IMG/VR virus record: IMGVR_UViG_3300048929_000314
Span: 1-39,347 of that record
Direction: 5' to 3' (one strand)
Origin: a virus
DNA: 39,347 nt
Positions 4,523-12,323 of the stretch are shown here, piece by piece (position 1 is the first letter of the stretch; the number at the start of each line of letters is the position of its first letter). A program made the translations under genes and the position numbers. The notes beneath the pieces were generated by a model, which searched no databases, was not told the DNA's origin, and saw nothing but the letters and a program-made list of their open reading frames with translations.

Positions 4523-6322
4523 ATGCCGCGGAGGGAGCGCCAGGTTCGTCCCAAGGCGATCATGGGGTCGGCCCGCAGCTACGGCGGCCGCAAGGGTCGG
4601 AAGGACTCCGCCCGCGGTGGCGAGGAGTTCCAGCGGGCCGCGTGGGACTTCTACGATCTGGTCCCCGACTTCGGCCAGGCGGCCAACATCGAGGGCGCTC
4701 TGATCTCGCGCGCGAAGCTCATCGTCGAGGAGCGTGACGCCGACGGCGTCTGGGCGAAGACGAAGAACCCGATCGCCCTCGCGGCGCTCGACGAGTTCTA
4801 CGGCGGCGAGGAGGGGCACCCCGAGTTCCTGCGCCTGTGCACTATGCACCTGACCGTTGCCGGCGAGGGCTGGACGATCTCCCCGATGGTGCAGCTCGTC
4901 CCGCTCGCAGCACCTGAGGACTGGCAGGTCGCCGCGGCGACCGAGGTCGTGCTGCAGGACGGCAACTGGCGAGTCAACGGCAAGCCGCTTGACGGCGAGC
5001 GCATGGGTCTGCGCATCTGGCGCGCACACCCGGTGAACAAGAAGAAGGCGGACACGCCCGCTCGCCGACTGCTCTCGACGCTGTCGCAGTACGTCCAGCT
5101 TCAGAAGCGCATCTCAGCGCAGATCGACTCGCGCCTCACGGGTGCCGGCGTCTGGCTGATCCCGGCCGAGACGTCGTTCCCGGCGCAGCCGATGCAGCAG
5201 CTCAACGCGGGCGACCCGATCACGCACACCGACGCGGTCGCCGCAGGCGACGCGCAGGGCCTCGCGGACCTGATGCTCGCGCGCGCGCAGATCGCGATCG
5301 AGAACCCCGAGTCGGCGGCCGCCACGATCCCCCTCATCGGTGAGGTGCCGGGCGAGTACATCGAGAAGATCCGCGACCCTGTGACCTTCTGGTCGGAGCT
5401 GGACAAGGTCGCGCCGCAGATCCGCGCCGAGCTGCGCGAGACGATCGCGCGCTGCACCGACATCCCGCCGGAGGTGCTGCTCGGCGGCATCGGCTCGAAC
5501 CACTGGCAGGCGTGGCTCTCCGACGAGAACAACATCAAGATCCACGCCGAGCCGACGCTGAAGATCATCACGTCCGGCCTGACGACGCAGTACCTGTGGA
5601 AGGCGCTCGAGGGCGAGGTCGGCAACGTCCGGAACTTCCGCATCGGCGCCGACACGAGCGAGATGCGGCTGCGCCCGAACCGCTCCCAGGAAGCGCTCGA
5701 GCTCAACGACCGGATGATCCTCTCGGACAAGGCCACCTTGCGCGAGAACGGCTTCACCGAGGCCGACATGATGGACAAGGAGGAGCTGAAGCTCGCCGTC
5801 CTGAAGAAGATGGCATCCGGCTCCACCACGCCCGAGATCGTCGCCATCGCGGCGCGCATGATCGGCGTCGACTTCCCCCAGATCACCGACAATCGGGAGC
5901 CCGCGGAGGCGCGGCCGACCCCGTCGCTCGAGGATCACCCGTCTCGGACGCCCCCGGAGCAGGAGAATCCGGCCGGTGGCGCCACGGCGGGGCTGCATCC
6001 GCTCGTCTTCGTGGCCGAGCAGATCGTGGACCGCGCGCTGCAGCGTGCCGGCAACCGGATCAAGGTCAAGTACGGCATCAAGTCGCCGCCGTGTGGTGCG
6101 AACCGGCTCTATCAGCACGTCGACATCGCGGTCGGAGACCTCGACGACCTGCTTCTGGACGCCTGGGATGCCTGTCAGCTCGGCGATTACGGCGTCGATC
6201 CGGTCGTGCTGTCGCGCGCGCTCGACTTCTACACGCGGGCGCTCATGAAGTCGCGCCGCGAGCCCACCAGGGCCACCATCTCGACCGCTCTGAAGCTGTT
6301 CGCCACGTCCAAGGCGGCCTGA
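4523..6322 (+). CDS. Portal protein, 599 aa
   Basis: The portal forms the dodecameric ring through which DNA enters and leaves the capsid and on which the terminase docks. The N-terminal part (GEEFQRAAWDFYDLVPDFGQ, then ANIEGALISRAKLIVEERDA) and the central helices (FWSELDKVAPQIRAELRET, then TDIPPEVLLGG) are typical of siphovirus portals of the SPP1/HK97 type. The C-terminal 120 residues carry a Pro-rich linker and an extra helical domain (HPLVFVAEQIVDRALQRAG...), as in many actinophage portals. ATG at 4523 was kept; ATG at 4562 (MGSARSYGG) is a possible later start, since the site before 4523 is only moderate. It follows the tRNA block and precedes the protease. Confidence 0.9.
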   Translation: MPRRERQVRPKAIMGSARSYGGRKGRKDSARGGEEFQRAAWDFYDLVPDFGQAANIEGALISRAKLIVEERDADGVWAKTKNPIALAALDEFYGGEEGHPEFLRLCTMHLTVAGEGWTISPMVQLVPLAAPEDWQVAAATEVVLQDGNWRVNGKPLDGERMGLRIWRAHPVNKKKADTPARRLLSTLSQYVQLQKRISAQIDSRLTGAGVWLIPAETSFPAQPMQQLNAGDPITHTDAVAAGDAQGLADLMLARAQIAIENPESAAATIPLIGEVPGEYIEKIRDPVTFWSELDKVAPQIRAELRETIARCTDIPPEVLLGGIGSNHWQAWLSDENNIKIHAEPTLKIITSGLTTQYLWKALEGEVGNVRNFRIGADTSEMRLRPNRSQEALELNDRMILSDKATLRENGFTEADMMDKEELKLAVLKKMASGSTTPEIVAIAARMIGVDFPQITDNREPAEARPTPSLEDHPSRTPPEQENPAGGATAGLHPLVFVAEQIVDRALQRAGNRIKVKYGIKSPPCGANRLYQHVDIAVGDLDDLLLDAWDACQLGDYGVDPVVLSRALDFYTRALMKSRREPTRATISTALKLFATSKAA

Positions 6323-6326
6323 GCGG

Positions 6327-6332
6327 TACGAT
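6327..6332 (+). promoter_or_regulatory. Putative -10 element before the capsid protease
   Basis: TACGAT sits in the 40-nt gap between portal and protease, 30 nt before the ATG at 6363 and ahead of its ribosome site. No clear -35 box. Confidence 0.3.
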
Positions 6333-6362
6333 GGCGGCGCAAATGCACCCACAGGAGGCGTG

Positions 6363-8462
6363 ATGCCGAAGGAGATCGAGGCCACCGAGGTCGCGAAGCT
6401 GTTCGTGGTCGAGTTCGGAGAGCGTCCGGACGGCGGACCACTCCTGGTCGGGCCATTCACCAGCGAGGAGGCGGCCCAGACCGCCATGAGCGAGCTGGGC
6501 ACCGGCGAATGGGTCGCCGAGGGCTCCATCGTGTCGCTCGCCGCCGTTGCCGCGGCCGCCGAGGAGGCGCCTGAGGTCGATATGCCGGTCGACGAGCCCG
6601 ATGAAGGCGAGGAGCTGAACACGCTCATCCCCGTGCACGGTGTGTCGACCGTCGAGGGGCGCCCGACGGGCGACGGCCGCGGATTCCGCGCCGGTGCCAT
6701 CGACATCGGCTCCCTTCCGCAGCCTCTCGGCTTCGAGTTCGAGTCCAGCCACGGCGGGGACAACTCACGGGTGGCCGTGATCGGCCACATCGCCCAGATG
6801 TCCAAGAAGGAGATCGGCGAGGGCGTCTTCGAGGTCCGCTGGCAGGGCTACATCAACACCCTGTTCCCGTACGCGAGCCAGGCGATCGAGGGCATCCTCG
6901 ACGGCAGCTACGTGGGCGGCTCCGTCATCGTCGACTCCGTCACGGTGGACGTGACCGAGCAGCGTGAGGCCATGCGCGAGCGCATTCTCGCCGATCAGGC
7001 CCGCTCGGGTGACAGCGAGCTCGACGACGAGCCGCACCAGATGTCGAGCGAGGAGATCGAGGAGCTGCTGGACGTCTTCGTCGGCGACGGCGAGCAGGAT
7101 GTCACGTGGTTCTCCGCGGCACGGCAGCGACGCCTCGACATGGTGCCGACCGGCGCCTTCATCGAGGCGTACACGAACCTGGGCTGGGAGTTCGAGGACG
7201 AGCTGACGCCGGAGGCGGTCACCGCGTCCATGGCGGCGCTCGAGGACTGCGGCTGCCTCGACGGACTCGAGACCGTCGACCTGACGCTGCTCTCGGTCGA
7301 GGAGATCGAGGAGTACGACGGCCTCGACGCCGACGCACAGCTCGAGTACGCGCGCGAGCGTGGTGCGATCGTGGCATCGGCCGAGGCCCTGGCGCCCGGC
7401 ACTCACGATGGACCCGGCTGGATCACGAACCCGCTGGCGACCGCACGCATCCGCCGGTACTGGACACGCGGCAAGGGCGCGGCGAAGATCCGCTGGGGCG
7501 TCCCCGGCGACTTCAACCGCTGCCGCACGCAGCTAGCGAAGTACGTGCAGAACCCCGACTGGCTCGCGGGCCTGTGCGCGAACATGCACAAGGAGGCCAT
7601 CGGCGTCTGGCCCGGCCAGGAGGACGGCGGCCGCAAGCACCACTCGCTCGTGGCATCCGGCGCGGCTCAGGCCGAGGAGCTGTTCCACATGGTCGAGGTG
7701 GACGCCGTGGACGCGGCGCTGTTCGCAGACCCGCACTTCAGCGCAGCCACCGGCATCGACATGGATGGCGACCACATCACCGGCTACATCGCCGTGTGGA
7801 ACGCCTGCCACATCGGCCGTCCCGACCGCTGCACGCTCGCGCCGCGGTCGAACACCAACTACGGCTTCTACCGCACCGGCAAGGTGAAGACGACCGAGGG
7901 CTACGTCCCGGTCGGCCAGATCACCATGGCGACCGGGCACGCTGGCGAGTTCCTGGGCCCGCGCGAGGCCGCGTCGCACTACGACAACACGGGCTTCGTG
8001 TTCGCCGACGTCGCCTGCGGTGAGGACTCGTTCGGCATCTGGTTCTCCGGCCGCATCCGCCCAGACGTGTCGGAGGAGGATCGCTTCGCGGTGCTCGCCT
8101 CCGGCCGGATCTCGGGCGACTGGCGCGAGATCCCCGGCGTCGGCTACGAGCTGGTCGCCGGCCTCGTCGTGAACACCCCGGGCTTCGGCTTCGTCGAGCC
8201 GGCACTCGTCGCGGGCGCGCAGGGCGTGACCGCGATCCTCGCCGCGGGCGTGTTCGAGCCCGAGGACGCGGAGGAGACCAAGGCCGAGCCGGTCCAGTTC
8301 ACCGCGGCCGAGATCGTCGGACTCATCGAGACGACGATCGACAGCTTCGTCTCCCGGCAGGATCACGCGCGTAAGCTCGACAAGCTCGCGCCGATCCGCC
8401 AGGAGCTGCGCACACGCCAGCTCGCGGCCGCGCGGGCGCACTTCGCCACGATCGAGGGATAG
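6363..8462 (+). CDS. Capsid maturation protease, 699 aa
   Basis: This protein would cleave the scaffold part of the capsid protein during head maturation. The C-terminal third has the sequence style annotated as capsid maturation protease in actinophages: GDHITGYIAVWNACHIGRPD, GQITMATGHAG, HYDNTGFVFADVACGED, and VLASGRISGDWREIPG. Conserved His and Ser residues there are the candidate catalytic set; I cannot assign them without a structure. The N-terminal 250 residues are acidic and may be scaffold-like, and the middle holds THDGPGWITNPLATARIRRY, a nucleic-acid-binding-like basic patch. The start is ATG 6363 because AGGAGG ends 4 nt before it; the GTG at 6360 is too close. Confidence 0.8.
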   Translation: MPKEIEATEVAKLFVVEFGERPDGGPLLVGPFTSEEAAQTAMSELGTGEWVAEGSIVSLAAVAAAAEEAPEVDMPVDEPDEGEELNTLIPVHGVSTVEGRPTGDGRGFRAGAIDIGSLPQPLGFEFESSHGGDNSRVAVIGHIAQMSKKEIGEGVFEVRWQGYINTLFPYASQAIEGILDGSYVGGSVIVDSVTVDVTEQREAMRERILADQARSGDSELDDEPHQMSSEEIEELLDVFVGDGEQDVTWFSAARQRRLDMVPTGAFIEAYTNLGWEFEDELTPEAVTASMAALEDCGCLDGLETVDLTLLSVEEIEEYDGLDADAQLEYARERGAIVASAEALAPGTHDGPGWITNPLATARIRRYWTRGKGAAKIRWGVPGDFNRCRTQLAKYVQNPDWLAGLCANMHKEAIGVWPGQEDGGRKHHSLVASGAAQAEELFHMVEVDAVDAALFADPHFSAATGIDMDGDHITGYIAVWNACHIGRPDRCTLAPRSNTNYGFYRTGKVKTTEGYVPVGQITMATGHAGEFLGPREAASHYDNTGFVFADVACGEDSFGIWFSGRIRPDVSEEDRFAVLASGRISGDWREIPGVGYELVAGLVVNTPGFGFVEPALVAGAQGVTAILAAGVFEPEDAEETKAEPVQFTAAEIVGLIETTIDSFVSRQDHARKLDKLAPIRQELRTRQLAAARAHFATIEG

Positions 8463-8465
8463 CTC

Positions 8466-8630
8466 ATGTGCTCCTGCAGCAAGCGCAAGTCGAACGCCGC
8501 TCCGGCGTCCACCATCGTCATCTACCAGGACGGCACGGAGAAGGCGTTCCAGTCGGCGATCACCGCGGCGGCCGTCGCAAATCGCACGCCCGGCGCATAT
8601 GTCAAGCCCATGGCGCCCGTGTCGGCTTGA
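8466..8630 (+). CDS. Small Cys-rich hypothetical protein, 54 aa
   Basis: ATG at 8466, three bases after the protease stop, ends TGA 8628-8630. The product begins MCSCSKRKSNAAPASTIVIY and has a short strand-rich body (YQDGTEKAFQSAITAAAVAN). Small proteins that begin MCSC with basic residues recur next to capsid genes of actinophages; their function is unknown. Its stop codon lies inside the TTGACA box of the putative capsid promoter. Confidence 0.65.
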   Translation: MCSCSKRKSNAAPASTIVIYQDGTEKAFQSAITAAAVANRTPGAYVKPMAPVSA

Positions 8631-8656
8631 CACGTAGCCGGGAGGCGTGCAATCCT
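8627..8656 (+). promoter_or_regulatory. Putative promoter of the major capsid gene
   Basis: TTGACA at 8627-8632 is a perfect -35 consensus; the best -10 at 18-nt spacing is AATCCT (three of six). The 129-nt gap 8631-8759 also contains small inverted repeats (CCGAC-GTA-GTCGG, GGCC-AGAA-GGCC) and ends with GAGGAGTGACTCC before the ATG. A separate promoter for the most abundant virion protein would make sense. Confidence 0.4.
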
Positions 8657-8759
8657 CTCGGTCAGCAGCAGTAGCTTCGCTCCGACGTAGTCGGGTGATG
8701 ATCCAGGCCAGAAGGCCCAGTCGATCCAACCCCGAATTCTTCTACCGAGGAGTGACTCC

Positions 8760-10529
8760 ATGAAGTTCCAGATGCCCGAGACCCTCGACGGTCTCAAGCT
8801 GGCGAAGGTCTCCGAGCTCGCTGCAGCCGCTCGCGCGGAGGCCACCGAACTCGCCGCCATCGACGCCGACAAGATCACCGACGAGCAGTCGGATGACCTG
8901 ATCGCCCTGTTCGGTTTCGTCGGCACGCTCGAGGATCGCGAAGGCGAGCTTCAGGTCGAGGCCGACGAGCGCGCCGCAGCGATCGAGGCGGCTCGCGCCG
9001 GTCTCGCCGCGGCCGACGAGGACGACCCCGAGGGTGGCGAAGACGACCCCGAGGACGACCCGGAGGGTGGCGAGGGCGACCACGAGGACGTCGAGGTCGA
9101 GGATGGCGCGCTGGTCGCGGCCGGTGCCAAGAAGCCCGCCGCCAAGCGCTCGTTCGCTTCCAAGGTGTCGAAGACGCCGGGCGAGAAGCCGGAGCCGAAG
9201 GCGGAGGCGCCCAAGGGTCTCGCGATCACCGCGGCCGCCAACATCCCGGGCTTCAGCTCGGGTCAGCCGCTCGACTCGATCGCGCAGCTCGCCGACGCCT
9301 ACGTCGGCCGCGGCAAGATGTTCGCCTCCGGTGGCACGAAGGGCGGCATGCCCGTCCGTGCCCCGGGCCGCTACGAGATGTCGAACAACGCGACGCGCTA
9401 CGCGGTCGCGAAGCTCGAGAAGCCGGAGAACCCCTTCACCATCGGTGAGAAGGACGGCGCCGAGCAGCAGTTCGACATCATCAAGGCCGCGGCCAAGGAG
9501 GGTCGCCTCGCTGGCGGCTCGCTCGTCGCCGCCGGTGGATGGTGCTCCCCCTCGGAGCAGATCTACGGCTTCCTCGAGCTCGAGTCGGCGGACGGCATGC
9601 TCTCCATCCCGGAGATCAACGCCAAGCGCGGCGGCATCCAGTTCACGCAGGGCCCCGACCTGGGCTCGCTCCTCGCGGAGACGGACCTCGGCTGGCACCT
9701 CACGGAGGCGCAGGTCATCGCCGGCGCCACCGAGAAGCCCTGCTACGAGATCGAGTGCCCCGACTGGGACGAGGTCCGGATGGACGCGGTCGGCTTCTGC
9801 ATCCGTGCAGGTCTGCTGACCAACGCCACCTACCCGGAGCTGATCCGTCGCTACCTCGGCCTCGGCCTGCTGGTGCACGCTCGCCGGATGAACGCGCTGA
9901 CGATCACGCAGATCTCGACGCTCATCACCGCGACGAGCGCCTTCGCGGCGGTCCAGACCGGCGGCGCCGGCTACCAGTCGACCACGTCGGACATCCTCGA
10001 CGCGATCGAGCTGAACGCCCTCCGCATCCGGGAGCAGTACAGCATGCCGCTGAACTCCTCGCTCGAGGCGGTGTTCCCGCTCTGGGTCAAGGCGTTCATC
10101 CGTTCGGACCTGTCGCGTCGCCCCGGCGAGGTCGACTTCCTGAACATCTCGGACGCGCAGATCGACCAGTGGTTCCGCGCTCGCGGCATCGCGGCCCAGT
10201 TCGTCCGTGACTACCAGGGGATCAACTCCGGCGCGGCCAACACCGCGGGTGGCACGGCCGCCTGGACGACCTACCCGACGCAGTTCACGTTCATGCTGTA
10301 CCCGGCTGGCGCCTTCGTGCGTCTCGCCACGGACGTGATCGACCTCGACACGGTCTACGACACCGACGGCCTGCAGAACAACACCTACACGGCGGCGTTC
10401 TTCGAGGAGGGCTTCGGCATCGCCAACACCGGCGGTTCCGGCGTCAAGGTCACGGTGCAGCTCGGCAACCGCTTCGGCGCAACGGGCTACCCGCTCGTCG
10501 GCGCGAAGACCGCGGTCACCTTCTCCTGA
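8760..10529 (+). CDS. Major capsid protein with fused acidic N-terminal (scaffold-like) region, 589 aa
   Basis: The C-terminal 400 residues have HK97-type capsid features: a long region with loops and strands (GWCSPSEQIYGFLELESADG, RMNALTITQISTLITATSAF), an A-domain-like segment LNSSLEAVFPLWVKAFIRSD, and a strand-rich end. Residues 1-150 differ: helical and coiled-coil-like, then a run of Asp/Glu/Gly with three DDPEGGE-type repeats (about 80-118), then a Lys/Ala/Pro stretch. This looks like a delta or scaffold domain removed by the protease just upstream, so mature protein would start near residue 150-165. At 589 residues it is much longer than HK97 gp5. Possibly the hexamer-forming capsid protein if the next gene supplies pentamers. 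Confidence 0.85.
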   Translation: MKFQMPETLDGLKLAKVSELAAAARAEATELAAIDADKITDEQSDDLIALFGFVGTLEDREGELQVEADERAAAIEAARAGLAAADEDDPEGGEDDPEDDPEGGEGDHEDVEVEDGALVAAGAKKPAAKRSFASKVSKTPGEKPEPKAEAPKGLAITAAANIPGFSSGQPLDSIAQLADAYVGRGKMFASGGTKGGMPVRAPGRYEMSNNATRYAVAKLEKPENPFTIGEKDGAEQQFDIIKAAAKEGRLAGGSLVAAGGWCSPSEQIYGFLELESADGMLSIPEINAKRGGIQFTQGPDLGSLLAETDLGWHLTEAQVIAGATEKPCYEIECPDWDEVRMDAVGFCIRAGLLTNATYPELIRRYLGLGLLVHARRMNALTITQISTLITATSAFAAVQTGGAGYQSTTSDILDAIELNALRIREQYSMPLNSSLEAVFPLWVKAFIRSDLSRRPGEVDFLNISDAQIDQWFRARGIAAQFVRDYQGINSGAANTAGGTAAWTTYPTQFTFMLYPAGAFVRLATDVIDLDTVYDTDGLQNNTYTAAFFEEGFGIANTGGSGVKVTVQLGNRFGATGYPLVGAKTAVTFS

Positions 10530-10535
10530 CCTGCA

Positions 10536-10570
10536 ACCCCGGGGAGCACGGGCCCAGTGCTCCCCGGGGT
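10536..10570 (+). terminator. Perfect 14-bp hairpin after the major capsid gene
   Basis: ACCCCGGGGAGCAC (10536-10549) pairs without mismatch with GTGCTCCCCGGGGT (10557-10570), loop GGGCCCA. It is followed by TCTCACTCC, not a T-tract. A partial terminator or a 3'-end stabiliser would raise capsid mRNA relative to the genes downstream. Confidence 0.6.
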
Positions 10571-10595
10571 CTCACTCCGATAGGAGGTGGGCATC

Positions 10596-11657
10596 ATGGC
10601 AGGACCGACCATCGACGTCGGCGCCCCGCAGCGCCCCGACCGTGCAGGCGGCATCGAGACCGTCGTACCCTTCATCACCGACAGCCGCTTCGGCATCGCC
10701 CAGGATCTGGTGTTCCAGTCCGACGGCTGCGAGTTCCCGGAGCTGTCGGAGCACCTGTGCTACACCGGCTCGGCGAACCCGGCCGACAAGGACTTCAGCT
10801 CGATCGACATCATGGACGCGATCGGCGTCCCCTTCCCGCTGTACGCAGGCGTCGTCTGCTGGGCAGGCCCGGATGCCGACGAGCTTCCCCGGGCCCAGGC
10901 GGCGCTCCGCAGCGGCCGCGGTCGCTCGATCGAGGAGCAGCTCGCGATCTGGGCGAACCAGGGGACCATCGTCCCCGGTGGCGGCATCGGGGGATCTGTC
11001 ACCGGGGCGATTGCTCTGATCGAGCAGGAACTCGATGACAGCTACGTGGGTCAGGGCATCATCCTGATGTCGCGCGCCGACGCTGTCCGCGCCGACGCGG
11101 AGGGCTCGCTGCACACCGACGGCACGCGGATCACGACGATCAACGGCACGCCCGTGATCGCCAGCGGCCGCGTCACGCCGGGACAGATCTTCGGGCTCGG
11201 CGCCGCCAAGGTGCTCGAGTCGCCGGTCGAGGCCCGCGACGTCATCGAGACCACCTGGAACAAGCACTGGGCGCTCGCTGAGGCGATCTACGCGATCGTC
11301 GTGGACTGCGAGTTCCGCATCCGCGCGTCGACCACCGCGACGGCCCCGCCGGCACCCGCTGACATCACCGTCTTCACGGCCAACGGCACCTTCGCCGCAG
11401 CCTCGACCACGGCGGCGTTCAACGTGACGGAGACCGGCGCGACGCCGATCACCAGCCAGCTTCAGTACCAGGACAAGGTCACCGGCGCATGGGTCGACAT
11501 GCCCGACCCGACGTCCACCACCGGCGGCGTCTGGACCTACCCGTTCAACGTCGCAACGAAGGGCTTCGTCGCGACCGACGTGGTCCACTTCCGCCTCAAC
11601 GCATCGAACATCGCGGGCAGCGACAGCGTCGCCCTCAACCGCACCGTCACCGCCTAA
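10596..11657 (+). CDS. Second capsid-type protein (pentamer or vertex candidate) with C-terminal Ig-like domain, 353 aa
   Basis: Residues 1-245 form a soluble domain with mixed helices and strands (VVPFITDSRFGIAQDLVFQS, RAQAALRSGRGRSIEEQLAI, VIASGRVTPGQIFGLG). Residues about 255-353 are a separate strand-rich domain (ITVFTANGTFAAASTTAAF, ..., FRLNASNIAGSDSVALNRT) with the spacing of an Ig-like or Big-type fold, often displayed on phage surfaces. Genes in this position in some actinophages are annotated as pentamer capsid proteins; I rely on context for that. ATG 10596 is chosen over GTG 10587 because AGGAGG lies 8 nt before the ATG and overlaps the GTG. Confidence 0.6.
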   Translation: MAGPTIDVGAPQRPDRAGGIETVVPFITDSRFGIAQDLVFQSDGCEFPELSEHLCYTGSANPADKDFSSIDIMDAIGVPFPLYAGVVCWAGPDADELPRAQAALRSGRGRSIEEQLAIWANQGTIVPGGGIGGSVTGAIALIEQELDDSYVGQGIILMSRADAVRADAEGSLHTDGTRITTINGTPVIASGRVTPGQIFGLGAAKVLESPVEARDVIETTWNKHWALAEAIYAIVVDCEFRIRASTTATAPPAPADITVFTANGTFAAASTTAAFNVTETGATPITSQLQYQDKVTGAWVDMPDPTSTTGGVWTYPFNVATKGFVATDVVHFRLNASNIAGSDSVALNRTVTA

Positions 11658-11668
11658 GGAGAGAGACC

Positions 11669-12319
11669 ATGGCACCCATCCGTACCCCCGAGGGCTTCGT
11701 GCACATCGCGAACGGGCCCGACGTCGCGGTGCTGCTGCTCGAGGCAGCCGACCGCGCCGAGGTCGACCAGAAGCAGATCCGCACGGTCTGGGCTGGCTTC
11801 CACGTCCCGCAGGAGGTGGCCGACGAGTTCGAGGCCCTGCTCGACGAGCTCGAGGAGGCCGCTGCTGCGGCCGCCGAGGCAGCCGACGCTGAGGCCGCAG
11901 GCGACAACGACGACGACCCGGATGCCGGCAATGGCGACGACCAGGGCAACGGCGACCCCGACGTGATCGTCTCGACGAGCAACACGGGCGAGCCGGTGGT
12001 CATCACGGGCGAGATCCTCGAGCCCGGCGAGGTCGTCACCCCGGCCGTGGTCGAGAACGCCGACGGCTCGAAGCCCGAGACCGACGAGAACGGCGTGCCG
12101 ATCCTCACCGACCAGAGCGGCACACCCGTCGACCTCGGCGACGACGCACCGGCGGACGACGAGCCCGAGCCCCTCGGCGTGACCGAGGAGAACTCGCACG
12201 ACGAGATCGACGACTACGCCTCGAAGCTCGACCCGCCCGTCAAGGTCTCCGGCAACAAGGCCGAGAAGATCGCGCAGCTCGAGGCCGCGCGCACCGCCAA
12301 CACCCAGAAGGAGGACTGA
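11669..12319 (+). CDS. Acidic protein with C-terminal HeH/SAP-like domain, 216 aa
   Basis: The first 55 residues are a small domain (VHIANGPDVAVLLLEAADRA). Residues 60-180 are extremely acidic and low in complexity (EEAAAAAAEAADAEAAGDND), probably disordered. The last 35 residues, beginning SHDEIDDYASKLDPPVKVSG and continuing NKAEKIAQLEAAR, look like the helix-extended-helix (HeH/SAP/Rho-N) fold found at the ends of phage head-tail or decoration proteins. Between capsid and major tail genes a head-associated or connector role is likely. Ribosome site GGAGAGAG precedes ATG 11669. Confidence 0.6.
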   Translation: MAPIRTPEGFVHIANGPDVAVLLLEAADRAEVDQKQIRTVWAGFHVPQEVADEFEALLDELEEAAAAAAEAADAEAAGDNDDDPDAGNGDDQGNGDPDVIVSTSNTGEPVVITGEILEPGEVVTPAVVENADGSKPETDENGVPILTDQSGTPVDLGDDAPADDEPEPLGVTEENSHDEIDDYASKLDPPVKVSGNKAEKIAQLEAARTANTQKED

Positions 12320-12323
12320 GGTC

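Noticed and set aside
4282-4737. Open frame starting in tRNA-Ser and running into the portal gene
   Set aside because: It overlaps a tRNA, hairpins and the portal start in another frame; composition is arginine-rich and without motif.
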